From NCBI RefSeq assembly GCF_963576675.1, contig NC_088917.1, positions 19,124,001 to 19,188,000 of the forward strand: DNA of 64,000 nucleotides, written 5' to 3'. This DNA is from Euphorbia lathyris (taxonomy: Eukaryota > Streptophyta > Magnoliopsida > Malpighiales > Euphorbiaceae). The notes below the pieces were generated by a model. That model was not told where the DNA came from and did not search any database. It saw only the letters and a list, made by a program, of their open reading frames with translations. The number at the start of each line of letters is the position of its first letter. Within the stretch, counting starts at the first letter, position 1. This document shows positions 22,338 through 33,827 of this stretch, piece by piece. The position numbers were made by a program, and so were the translations under genes.

Positions 22338-23093
22338 GATTTTTGGAAAGAGTAAGGAAGAAAAGTTCTGAACTTAGTGTTTGGATTTTATGAATGGTAA
22401 GAAAATCAGAGATAGTTCTGATAGAGATGAAAAAGAAAGTGACAGAAAACTGGACCTCTAGTACCTATATATAAGATCCTAGGACGAAAAGAGGTGTTGT
22501 TTCGAAGTGAAAAGTCATGAAACAAACCGTTTAGAAATGAGAAAAACTTAGTGTTTCATTCTGAATAGTTACAACTGCTGAGAAAAGGTTCAATCTGGGC
22601 AAAATTTCCCCCGTGTCGCGACCGAGGATGCTGACCCGCGGTCGCGACACGCTGATTTTCCTGCGAAAATCAGTTGTCAAAACTCTAAACTCCTGATCCT
22701 CTACCGAGAATCCTCATCCTCGGTAAGTTCAGAAATTTTTCCCTTCAATTTTCAATCAGAATTCTCAACTGAGAATCTGAAATCCTCTACAAGTCCAGAA
22801 ATTTTCCTGACTTCTAGCCATGCCTAAATTCTCAACTGAGAATTTGAAATTCTCTATAAGTCCAGAAATATTTCTACCTCATTAAGAATTTCATATATGT
22901 GAATTCTCAACTGAGAATCTGAAATTCTCAACTGAGAATCACTGAATTTTCTAATTTTTATGAAATTCCTAAAAATTAATCATGACTCGAATATATATTT
23001 CTATATCTAAAATTCTAAAATGATATAATCTAAAACAAAACAAAAAAAAATAAAAAAATAAAAATAAAAATAATAAAAGAAAAATGAAATGAT
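22338..23093 (-). other. Spacer between gag-pol and env-position ORF A
   Basis: No gene. It contains four ATTCTCAACTGAGAAT repeats (listed separately) and a GC-rich block GTGTCGCGACCGAGGATGC...CGCGGTCGCGACAC at 22612-22651. An A-rich stretch (23036-23090) follows the pol stop. Confidence 0.7.
22761..22939. repeat. Four ATTCTCA-AC-TGAGAAT palindromes
   Basis: Exact 16-bp copies lie at 22761-22776, 22828-22843, 22903-22918 and 22924-22939, each a 7-bp inverted repeat with a 2-bp AC centre. Three are followed by CTGAAAT or TTGAAAT. Two longer duplicated units also share the phrase AAGTCCAGAAAT. Confidence 0.85.
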
Positions 23094-26000
23094 TTAAATG
23101 TCAGGAAATCTTGTTACGAAACTAGGTCCTATTTCGGAAATATTTTCGTAATAGATTTTACATCGATTACCGTTAACTTTGAAACGATTACCGTTGGTTT
23201 CCTCAAGTTCCAAAGAACCATAGTCGAACGTTTTGACGACTAAATACGGTCCGTCCCATCTAGACTTAAGTTTTCCTGGAAATATACGAAGCCGTGAATT
23301 GAATAACAGCACCTTATCTCCAACATTAAAGTGTTTGACTTTAATCTTAGCATCGTGCCATTTTTTCACTTTTTCTTTATAAATCCTCGCATTTTCATAC
23401 GCTAGATGACGTAACTCATCTAACTCATTTAAATCGAGCAAACGTTTCTTTCCTGCTTGTTGTAAATCAAAATTAAGTTTTCTAATAGCCCAATAGGCTT
23501 TATGTTCTAATTCAACTGGTAAATGACATGCTTTTCCATAGACTAAACGATATGGAGTCATTCCTATTGGTGACTTAAATGCAGTACGGTATGCCCATAG
23601 CGCATTATTGAGTTTTTGTGATCAATCTTTTCTTGATGACGAAACAGTTTTCTCTAGAATCCATTTGAGTTCTCTATTTGAGATCTCCGCCTGACCATTT
23701 GACTGAGGATGGTATGGCGTTGACACGTGGTGGCGTACTCCATATTTTTTCATAAGCATATCAAAATTTCGATTTATGAAATGGGTACCGCCATCACTAA
23801 CAACGTATCTAGGACAACCGAATCTACAAAATATATCGTCAAGAAAAGTAATAACTACTTTAGAATCATTCGTAGGGGTTGCAATTGCTTCAACCCACTT
23901 CGAAACATAATCAACGGCTACTAATATGTAAGTTTTGCCATTGGAAGGCGGAAAAGGTCCCATGAAATCAATTCCCCACATGTCAAAGATTTCAACTTCC
24001 AACACGTTTGTGAGGGGCATCTCATCTTTCCTTCCTAAATTTCCCGTTCTTTGGCATTTATCACAACGAGTAATAAATGAACCAACGTCCTTAAACATTG
24101 TAGGCCAAAAGAAACCACATTCTAATATTTTAGCTACCGTTTTATTAACTCCATTATGTCCTCCATACGAGCTGGAATGACATTCTGTTATTATAGATTC
24201 ATATTCATTTTCTCCAACACATCTCCTAATTATCCCGTCACCACATGATTTGAATAGAAAGGGATCTTCCCAAAAATATTGTTTAATATCGAAGAAAAAT
24301 TTCTTCCTCTGTTGGGGAGATAATCCTTCCGGAACGATATCGGTTGCAAGATAATTAGCAAAATTTGCATACCATGGTGACATGATACTTTCTACATGAT
24401 AGAGATGTTCATCGGGGAAATCATCTCGTATACCGACAGTTTCACCTATAGGACCGTTTTCATCTTCTAGTCTCGATAGATGATCGGCGACAAGGTTTTC
24501 TACCCCCTTTTTGTCTTTAATTTCTATATCAAATTCTTGTAACAACAAAACCCATCTAATCAGACGCGGTTTTGCATCTTTCTTAGCAAACAGATAACGT
24601 AAAGCTGCGTGATCTGTATAAATAATAACGTTAGATCCTAACAAGTATGACCTAAACGTATCACATGCAAATACTACGGCTAACATCTCTTTTTCTGTTG
24701 TTGTGTAATTTAATTGTGCACCGGACAATGTATGACTTGCATAATAAATAACATGTAATTTTTTATCCTTTCTTTGACCTAAAACACATCCTACTGCTAG
24801 GTCACTTGCATCACACATGATTTCAAAAGGCAAATCCCAATCGGGTTTAGCAATTATGGGCGCACTGACTAAGGCTGTTTTCAATGTTTCAAAAGCTTTA
24901 ATACAATCTTCATTAAAGTCGAAGGTTGAATCCTTCATAAGTAAATTAGTAAGTGGTTTGGAAATCACAGAAAAGTTTTTTATAAATCTTCTGTAAAAAC
25001 CTGCATGTCCTAGAAAAGATCTTACTCCCTTGACAGTTGTTGGTGGGGGTAATTTTTCTATTACTGAAGTTTTTGCTCTATCCACTTCTAATCCCTTTTC
25101 AGATATTTTATGACCTAAAACAATTCCTTCGTCGACCATGAAATGACATTTTTCCCAATTTAATACTAAATTCGTTTCTTCGCATCTAGAAAGAACTTTA
25201 TCTAAGTTTTTTAAACATGCATCAAAAGAATCTCCATAAACTGAAAAATCATCCATAAATACTTCCATGATATCTTCGATGAAATCATTAAAAATTGCAG
25301 TCATGCAACGTTGAAAAGTTACTGGTGCATTACATAAACCAAAAGGCATTCTTCTATATGCAAATGTTCCATAAGGACATGTGAAGGTTGTTTTATCTTG
25401 GTCATCCGGGTAAATATATATTTGAAAGAATCCGGAATAACCATCGAGAAAACAATAAAATGCATGACCGGCTATCCTTTCGATCATTTGATCGATGAAA
25501 GGTAAAGGAAAATGATCTTTCCTAGTTGCCTTATTTAGGTTCCTATAATCTATACAAACCCTCCAACCGGTGGTGGTTCGCGTAGGTATTAATTCACCTT
25601 CATCATTCCTTACTACAGTTATACCTCCCTTTTTGGGTACACAATGGATTGGACTAACCCATTCACTATCCGAAATAGGATAAATGATTCCATTGTCTAA
25701 AAGTTTAGTAATCTCATTTTTTACTACTTCTTTCATGTTCGGATTTAAACGTCTTTGTCTATCCGCTTTAGGTGGCTTATCTTCTTCTAAGTGAATCCTA
25801 TGCATTACAATACTAGGATTAATCCCTTTTAAATCTGAAATCTGCCATCCCATACTTCCTATTCTATTTCTAACAACTTCTTTCAATTTTTCTTCTTGAT
25901 TTTCTGTTAATTTATTAGAGATGATTATAGGTAGAGTGTCACTTCCGCCTAGGAAAGTGTATCTCAGATGGTTTGGTAGTTCTTTAAGTTCTAATTTAGG

Positions 26001-28364
26001 TGGAACTATTACTGAAGGCGGAACTGGTCCATCTTCTCGAATCAAAGGCTCTGGGTCCTTATCTTCTAATTCTTCACCCATTATAGGTTCTATTATTTCT
26101 TCTCTTTGAACAATGTCATTAACACATTCTTCAATTAAATCAAGCTTCATACAAGCGAAATCCTCCATAGGATATTTCATCGCTTGATTCATATCGAACT
26201 CGATCTTATCGTCACCTATTCGTAAAACTACTTTTCCTTCCGACACATCAACTAGAGCACGTCCCGTGTTCATGAATGGTCTACCAAAGATTAGCGGACA
26301 ATTAGCATCATAAGCAAAATCTAAGATAACAAAATCAGTAGGAAAAATAAATTTGTCAACTTTTACCAAAACGTCTTCAATTATACCATATGGTCTTTTA
26401 GTGGATTGATCCGCTAATTGCAAAACCATATTGGTACGCTTGATGTCTTCTTCTAAACCTAATTTTTCAAAAATAGACAATGGCATCAAGTTTATACTAG
26501 CTCCTAAATCGCAAAGACAGCTTGGGAATTTCATATTTCCCAAAGTACACGGAATGGTAAAGCATCCGGGATCTTTGAGTTTAGTAGGTAATTTGCTTGA
26601 TACTATCGAACTACATTCTTCAGAAAGTGAAATGGATGAAATTCCTTCCCAACTAATCTTTTTTGAAATTAAATCTTTCAAGAATTTTCCATAATTAGGA
26701 ATTTGCGTAATTGCATCCATGAATGTTAAATTTATATGCAAATTTTTAAGTTTGTCTAAAAATGATAAAAGTTGTTTATCATGGTCCTTATTTCGGACCC
26801 TGTGTGGAAAAGGTGGCTTTGGTACAAAGGGTTTCGGATTAGAGTCAATTGGTGTATCTTTTTGTTTTAATGTATCTTCTTTGGATTTTGGTAAATCATT
26901 TCCAGGTAAAGTTGAAATTCCGGGCATTTCCGGACCTAAATAGTTTTTCCCCGAACGAAGAGTGATAGCCTTAACATGCTCTTTCGGATTTTCTTCCGTT
27001 TGGCTGGGAAGACTTCCCTCTTTGCGGGATGGAATTGATTTAGCAAGTTGTCCAATTTGAACCTCCAAATTATGGATGCTAGATGATTGGTTTTTGATAA
27101 GCTGATCGAATTTATTTTCGATCCGTTTAAAGCCATCGTCTTGATTACTTACCTTTCCATTCATAGCATCTATAAATTTGTCGATTTTTGAAGATAAAGT
27201 GCTAATCGTATCTCTTGTTTGGTTTTGATAATTATTTATACGATATTGATTAGCATTTGCATTATTATTATTATTACCATCTTTCCAGTTAAAGTTAGGA
27301 TGATTTCTCCATCCAGGATTACAAGTATTAGAATAAGGATTAGTAGTTTGGTTTTGTCCTTGGACAAAATTTACCTGTTCTATCTCATTCATACCTTCGT
27401 AATCAATGTCTCTCTGGATCGGATCATTAGGATCGCATGGTGCCATAAATTTATCAATTTTGTGCGATAAGGCAGAAAATTGGGCTTGTAACATTGCTAC
27501 AGGATCAAGATTCATTATACCTTTAACCGATGATGTACATGAGGATGATAGTTTCGCCGTTGGTATATGTCCACGCTCTGCGGGCCACATACTGCTGTTG
27601 ATTGCCATTTCCTCCAAAAGTTCTCTTGTTTGGGCGGACGTCTTCTTCATAAATAACCCTCCAGACATAGCATCTAATGAACCTCTAGTCGTAGGATTTA
27701 ATCCATTATAGAATGTCTGCATTAAAAGTGCATCTGGCAATTGGTGGTGTGGGCATAAACGTTGAAGTTCTTTAAAACGTTCCCAAGCTTCATAAAGAGT
27801 TTCATTATCATTTTGTGTAAAAGATGTCAACTCTTTGATGACTCTTGCGGTTTTTGCTAAGGGAAAATATTTTTGTAAAAATACTTGGGCTAATTGGTCC
27901 CAAGTTTCAAATGTTGCAGTAGGCATAGAAGTTAACCAAATTTTTGCCTTATCCTTCAAAGTGAAAGGAAAGAGGCGAAGTTTGATTGCTTCGGCTGTTA
28001 CATCAGTAATTTTAAAAGTGTCACAAATTTCTAAGAAATTTGTCAAATGTGCATTAGGGTTTTCGTTAGGCAATCCGTAAAACGTTACGTTGTTTTGCAA
28101 CATATTAAGCAAAGCAGGCTTAATTTCAAATTGATTTGCGTTTATACGGGGTCTAACTACACTATTAGTTACACCGGCCATTCCTGGCCTAGCATAATCC
28201 ATAAGTGTCGGTGGATCGGCCATGATTTGTGGCTGGACTACTTTGGTTTTTAAGGGTGTTTTGTCTTTGTTTTTGTTATTTTTCTTGTTTTTCTTAAGTG
28301 TTCTTTCAATTTCTGGATCAAAAGGATCTGGTGGCGTGCCCGAATTTCGTGAACTGCGCATCAA
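23094..28364 (-). pseudogene. Athila-type gag-pol polyprotein with one premature TGA
   Basis: One frame of about 1756 codons. In order: gag (about residues 60-290, [19 protein letters not shown]), aspartic protease ([11 protein letters not shown], about 620), RT (PFGLCNAP; catalytic FMDDF at about 1038), RNase H (CDASDLAVG at about 1185; TDHAALRYL), integrase zinc region ([10 protein letters not shown] ... CDKCQRTG) and core (Asp in GIDFMGPF about 1466, Asp in VSDGGTHF about 1523, Glu in GQAEISNRE about 1560), then the integrase C-terminus ([15 protein letters not shown]) ending at 23094. The only lesion is TGA at 23622-23624, where Trp is expected ([16 protein letters not shown]). It removes the last 176 residues. 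A TGG to TGA change fits deamination of a methylated C on the other strand. No gag zinc knuckle was noticed. Confidence 0.9.
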
Positions 28365-28530
28365 CTTGAAATTGTAACACGAGCCAAACTACCTTCAAAA
28401 CAAAATTGAAAGCAAATGTGTTATATAGCTGAAAATAAATAAAATATAAAAATTGTATAAAAATAATGTATAAACCTATATTCGAAAATAAAATACGAAA
28501 AATAAAAATTTTGTCAAACATTTTGGCGTA
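28365..28530 (-). other. Athila-type element 5' untranslated leader
   Basis: A short leader between the primer-binding site and the gag start. It is AT-rich with no recognised element. Confidence 0.6.
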
Positions 28531-28548
28531 TCCCCGGCAACGGCGCCA
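28531..28548 (-). promoter_or_regulatory. tRNA-Asp primer-binding site
   Basis: In element sense TGGCGCCGTTGCCGGGGA lies 6 bp after the 5' LTR. It is complementary to the 18 nt at the 3' end of plant tRNA-Asp(GUC), a hallmark of Athila elements. Confidence 0.9.
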
Positions 28549-28554
28549 AAAACT

Positions 28555-30110
28555 TGTTGAGCGATTTCCACAAGTGCACGGTTTCGCTTGTAGTAATAAA
28601 AATATTGATCCCACAGGGATACGTTTTTTAACGAAAAACTTATTTTTGAATCTGTTAATTTCGAACTAGTTAGATTTACTATTAAATGTAAATGAAAAGT
28701 GAAAATTTGTTTAATTGAATTTAGGAAATTTGTTTAATTGAATTTGTGAACTTTGAGTATTTGAAAATGCTGGAATAAGATTATGTATTTAGAATAAATC
28801 GATTGTTAGAAAGATCTTCTGATTTTAAGGATGAATTTTACAAAATAGGAACATTTAGAACTTATTAGAAAAATGAATGAATTTGTTCATTTGCATTAAG
28901 CAAAGAAAACAACTTAAACTTTGTATTATTATGATGATGAAATAAATGACGGAACCTCTAATTAATTGGCTTTGAACGCGACAAAACCCTTTCGGGATAG
29001 TTGCCCTTACTCAAATTAACACTCTTTCGAGATGATAATTTGCCTAAGTGTTCAACAAAGTTTCCTTGTAATGATTTTGAATTCAAGTGCATATTAATGA
29101 AAACACCAGCCTCACTTATATTGGATTGGTTACCATAAGTGCTGCATAACGATTTGTCGAATAGAACGGACTTTATTAGATGAAATATAAATTGATACAA
29201 GTTTACAGAGAATAAGGAGCATCGAGTTCTTCGAGGGCGTGCAAGTGAAGGGCTTGATCGGTTCCGCTTCCTTGGGTTTCCTAGGAGGTTGTCAGGCTCG
29301 GGGGCGAACACTTTACTCAATCTTCTCGTTGTAACTTCGTAATAGGGATTCGGTCGGCCACTACCATGATGCAAACTAAAACTGGAACAATGTCTAAACG
29401 CTACTGAGTTGTAATTAAACTATAAACAATATGTGTACCTCATCTTGTTTTGTACAGAATCTAATTTCTAACTCTCGAAATGTTTTTACTTAGAACTTCG
29501 ACATAAGTTCTACGCTCTGATTTCTATATCTATATTATAGCATTTCATTACACTTTTTCTCAACATCAACTCTTTATTTATAGATGTTGAAGGGTTGTGT
29601 TTGAAGTGATGTATCCGTTGGTTAAGAGTCGTGTCCGTTGTGAAAGGACGTCTTTATCCACTTGAACGAACGCGTTTCTTGGATTTTCAGCATGTGTTAA
29701 ATGCTCTTGGTGAATTTCTGCACTTACCGAGGATAGTAATCCGCGACCGTGAATGACGTAGCACTGAGCTGAGCGACGAACGAAGGGGAGAAAAGGTTAT
29801 ACCACGCGTGTCGCGGCCGCGGGTCTGGGATCCACTGTCGCGGCCCGGCAGGTTTTCTTACTTCTTGCTTTCGTTCGTGTCCTCGACTTGGCGCTTTCGA
29901 TTTACGTCGTCTTTGACTCCTTTTGTAGGGCTTTTCTTCTGTTTTAGATCCTTTTTCGTTCCTATTTGGATTTTACCAAATATTCAAATACCTTGCAAGA
30001 AAGAAAGATATTCGAAAGTAAAAGTAATCTAAACAGATATAAATAACACAAATTCGTAATAAAAATGATGTAAATGTTAATGATATTTTAGGTATATTTT
30101 GGGCTTAACA
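28555..30110 (-). repeat. 5' LTR of the Athila-type element
   Basis: 1556 bp, the same length as the other LTR, with about a dozen differences. It should drive transcription leftward; the TATA box is at about 29573-29584 in element sense. Confidence 0.95.
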
Positions 30111-30115
30111 TGAAG
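30111..30115. repeat. Target-site duplication of the Athila-type element, right copy
   Basis: TGAAG, identical to 16588-16592. Confidence 0.95.
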
Positions 30116-31002
30116 CAACTTATATACTTGGTATAAAGATCTACAGAGATAGATCAAGAAGACTGGTTGGTCTTTCACAGGCTACATACATCGAAAAGGT
30201 GCTAAAGCGGTTTAGCATGGTTGAATCGAAATGAGGTAACTTACCCATGATACATGGAGTAAAGTTAAACAATCATCAATGTCCTAAAACTGAAGATGAT
30301 AAGAAGCGTATGGCTGTAGTCCCGTACGCCAGCGCAATCGGTTCGATTATGTATGCTATGCTTTGCACTAGACCTGACGTAGCATTCGCGTTAAGTATAA
30401 CGAGTCGTTACCAAGGTAATCCGGGAGACGAGCACTGGAATGCCGTCAAGAACATTCTTAAGTACTTGAGAAGGACTAAAGACATGTTCCTAGTGTACGG
30501 AGAAGGGGATCTGAAAATGGAAGGATTTTCAGATGCAAGTCATCTCACAGATGAGAACGATTTTAAATCCCAATCAGGATACCTGTTTATCTTGAATGGG
30601 GGCGCGGTCAGTTGGAAGAGTTCCAAGCAAGGAAGCGTAGCTTTCTCTACGACCGAGTCAGAGTATATCGCTGCTGCGGAAGCAGCTAAGGAAGCGGTTT
30701 GGATTAAGAAGTTCATTACTGAACTTAGTGTGGTGCCTGACATTGTAAATCCCATTACACTGTACTGTGATAACAATGGAGCCATTGTGCAAGCAAAGGA
30801 ACCACGGTCTCATAATGCATCCAAGCATTACCTGAAGCGATACCACATTGTAAGAGAAATTGTGGCAAGAGGAGATGTGAGAATAGAAAGAGTACCTACT
30901 GAGGACAACGTTGCAGATCCGTTGACAAAGCCCTTAACCCAGAAAGTATATGATCGTCATCTTAGTTCTACTGGGATAAGTTGTAGAAACAATTGGATTT
31001 AG
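30116..31002 (+). pseudogene. Copia gag-pol, 3' part (RT end and RNase H)
   Basis: This continues the frame broken by the gypsy element: TYILGIKIYRDRS, LSQATYIEKVL, then TGA at 30232-30234 (Arg expected before GNLPM), then AVVPYASAIGSIMYAM. RNase H follows (GFSDASHLTDENDFKSQSGY, SWKSSKQGSVAFSTTESEY, YCDNNGAI) and the usual C-terminus (ADPLTKPL). The protein stop is just before the polypurine tract. Confidence 0.9.
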
Positions 31003-31005
31003 TCC

Positions 31006-31016
31006 AAGTGGGAGTA
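31006..31016 (+). promoter_or_regulatory. Copia polypurine tract
   Basis: AAGTGGGAGTA directly precedes the TG of the LTR. Confidence 0.8.
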
Positions 31017-32805
31017 TGTTGGGGTTTAGTGTCCTATAGATAATTGTACTAGGATACGAACTTAATGTAAATGAAGTGTTCTTTATATCGTTTGTTTTAA
31101 TGAGATATGGTTTCATAACTATATAAAGGCAATCCCTTTTTAAGAACTAAATAAAGTCTAATAAAAGGAAATCCATAAGTTTGTTTAAAGTGATTATAAA
31201 GTGTTCATACAAGCATGAAGTGAGACGAAACTTTATGATAAACTAATAAACTTAAAACCACCCCAAGTCAAGTAATATGTTTAGGATTGACATATCACTG
31301 CTGAGACTTGCATGTAACAATGTCTTCTGTCGAGACAGAAAGCTGATCTCACAAGCTTCATATATACAGATATCTGGACAGTTACATGGATCCAATGAAA
31401 AGAAGTTCATTAGGATTGGGGACCCGACTTGAGATAACAGGATGGGTAGATTCATCCTTGTCACCTGTTCATCTCATTGGTATTAATAGGTATAAGTAAT
31501 CCTCAGACTCAAAGGAATGTTAATTAGTAATTATGGATTACGGAATGTGACGCTTTGATCCTGTTGTAACACGATCCATAACAGAGATGACTCTAGGGTG
31601 TGAACGGCAGACGTTGGGTATCACAGGAAGTAATTGCAGGATAGTTATACATTGGATTAAGCAGTTATCACTCCCGATAAATGGGAGATACGTCCATGGA
31701 TCGCTTGTGGAAGACTTGACTCTAAATCCTTGCAAGGTGATAGCTTAAGACTTGAAATACAGATTTCACTTAACCTATCTAATTGGAGATGACTCGGCCT
31801 GTACAAGTAAAACGAATGTCTCGCTATATGTGACTTGACATTATCCATAGTCATAAGATTCAGTTCAAGGATGTAGTTGATAAAGGATCGAATTATACTA
31901 TAACTAATACGGAAATGTCAACGACAGAATCAACATGTCTTCTTATAGCTCTGGGGGAATGTTTCGGATTTGCTAATCACATTTCGCGTACTCATTCCGT
32001 TATACAAAGACTAAATATAATTCTGTGAAAATTAATTTAATAGTTGCATACGGCTAGAAGCAATAAGAACCTAATGGGTCACACATAAGACTTGGAGTCC
32101 AAAAGAGAAACAGATGTTAATTAATTAATGGAAGCCCAACTGAGTCCACTAAGGCCCAGTATATAAGGGGGGCGATTTTCATGTATGAAAATACATGAAT
32201 AATTTAATTTGATTTTAACAATTCTAATTAGATTATGATTGTGAATTAAATTAATTAAAGGATAAATAAGTTAGGAGTTCTAATTAGATTAAATTGCTCC
32301 TATTATTATCCTATAAGGTTACTATTATTATCTTTATATTTAAGATATAATTATAGATAATAAATAAGAATTATATTCCGAATTAAATTCTTATTCAGTA
32401 ACCTAATTCTATCTAACTAGGGTTTAGATACAAGAGAATATAAATACCCCCTATATGTGTGATTTTTGAAACACACTAGAGCAACCAAGAGAGAGAATTT
32501 CGACCCCCTAGACGAGGACGAAATAATCCACCGCTTCCTACCGATTCAATTGATTTCATCTCTTTCTCTTTATCCTTGATCTTGTGTTGATTTATTAGAG
32601 ACAATCTATACTTGATTGTTTTTCCATGGTTGATCACTAACTTGATTTGGGTTGTGTTTTGTTTTGTGCTCGTGAACTCGGAGTAAGAGTTGAGGGCACT
32701 TCGCTTGCAACGGTAGATAGTTCGTCATAAGGTATTTCCTTCTATCCCTCTTTATATGAAATAACGATTAACGGATCTTGGGTTAATGGAAAAAGGTTAA
32801 AATTT
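31017..32805 (+). repeat. Copia 3' LTR
   Basis: It starts TGTTGGGGTTTAGTGTCC after the polypurine tract. It ends near 32795-32812, where MULE protease coding resumes; the exact CA end is not clear. A TATA box (AATATAAATACCCC) at about 32437 is placed for a transcript starting about 30 bp downstream. Confidence 0.8.
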
Positions 32806-32812
32806 TTATATT

Positions 32813-33827
32813 TACGCTGCCATACGTTGGCCTTAATTCCATCACCACAACCTTGCCACAAAACATTCCATTGAGCTTCCCAATATCCAGACACAAAAAA
32901 CCACCAAACCATATCTTCCTAATGGCAGCTTTGTGTGTCTCTGGCATAGTTTTAACAAACTTAATAAATGTTGTTGGACGCACCCTCTAATTCAATACTA
33001 CACCAGATAAATCTTGCTCCATAACAGAATAGCAACAATCCTTCTTTCACAATCACGGTTCACAGATCTAGAAGAACCAACTCCTTTCACAACCTCAACC
33101 TTATTCCTCTTCAATCTAGAACCACCAGATACTTTCACAACCTCAACCTTCTTCATCTTCAACCTAGAAGAACCATCTCCCTTCAAATTAACTCCAACTT
33201 TTCTTTTCTTTCCAACACAACCAGAAACAATATATTCATCATCTGCTTGTTCTTCAGATGGTGTACTCGCACTGATAACAAAATCAGGATCATTCATATT
33301 ATCACGAGCATCAGAAGAACTTTCATCGGCATCAGAATAACTTTCTACGTCCTTCAAAGCATCAGAAGAACTTTCATCAACAGGAACACCAATATTTGAT
33401 GACTTTTTCTTCAAAGCATGAGATTTCTTCACAAATCTCTGTTTACTTCCTTCATCACTATTCTTTTCAAAAACCCTTGAAACATAACAAATAACAAAAT
33501 TAAAACAATACTGGATCAACAAAATACATATATAGTTACAAACGAACTTATAAATTGTTCCAAACGAATACATATATTGTTCCAAACGAATACATAAATT
33601 GTTCGAAACGAATACATATATAGTTCCATATAAAAACATATATTGTTCCAAACGAATACATATATTGTTCCAAACGAATGCATATATTGTTCCATAAAAA
33701 CATAAGTAACAAAATAGTACCTGTCGTCATCATCTCCCATATAATCAGAGTTTATAGCATCAAGCAACGCAGGATCAATAACATTCTCACGCAAACAATC
33801 TTTCCTACTAGAAGTAGCTTTAGACAT
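32813..33827 (-). pseudogene. MULE double-C48 protease gene, N-terminal part
   Basis: Exon 1 (about 33722-33827) starts ATG and encodes MSKATSSRKDCLREN. An intron packed with TGTTCC units follows. Exon 2 encodes an acidic/Ser-rich then basic region (DESSSDALKDVESYSDADES; three SSRLK/GSRLK-type repeats). A segment resembling the start of the plant mobile region follows (RPTTFIKFVKTMP, IRKIWFGGFLCLDIGKLNG). The link between these two segments (about 32985-33010) contains stops in the frame read, so it is either an unrecognised intron or damage. The gene then runs into the copia LTR and resumes at 12248. Perhaps 50 or more residues of the usual domain are missing at the break. Confidence 0.65.
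33490..33721 (-). repeat. Protease-gene intron 1 with a TGTTCC array
   Basis: Seven units of about 25 bp (like TTGTTCCAAACGAATACATA) lie in tandem between about 33553 and 33695. On the plus strand they read TGTTCC, the same polarity as in the oppositely transcribed transposase gene. Confidence 0.8.

Larger units (their letters stand above)
16593..30110 (-). mobile_element. Ty3/gypsy Athila-type retrotransposon, nearly intact
   Basis: The element is 13,518 bp with two 1556-bp LTRs (16593-18148 and 28555-30110), TG...CA ends and a perfect 5-bp TSD. It is transcribed on the minus strand, antisense to the copia it sits in. The primer-binding site matches the 3' end of plant tRNA-Asp. Gag-pol lies at 23094-28364, and two ORFs lie in the env position (21390-22337 and 19543-20526). 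This layout (tRNA-Asp primer, long LTRs, extra ORFs after pol) is that of the Athila clade. By-eye comparison of the LTRs shows about 12-13 substitutions and no net length difference, roughly 0.8%, so the insertion is recent. Confidence 0.92.
12249..32812 (+). mobile_element. Ty1/copia retrotransposon in the MULE protease gene (degenerate, 5' LTR not found)
   Basis: Plus-strand gag, protease, integrase, RT and RNase H are followed by a polypurine tract and one LTR (31017 to about 32800). It separates two parts of the protease gene, so it inserted into that gene. The 5' edge lies near 12245-12280, within sequence that could still be MULE coding (EDGSSPKDKD). No sequence starting like the 3' LTR (TGTTGGGGTTTAG) exists between 12 and 13.6 kb. 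The 5' LTR is therefore missing or unrecognisable, and no TSD could be assigned. A gypsy element splits it. Confidence 0.75.

Noticed and set aside
28318..28614. Minus-strand frame over the Athila leader
   Set aside because: It crosses the primer-binding site and LTR border, so it is not a protein gene.
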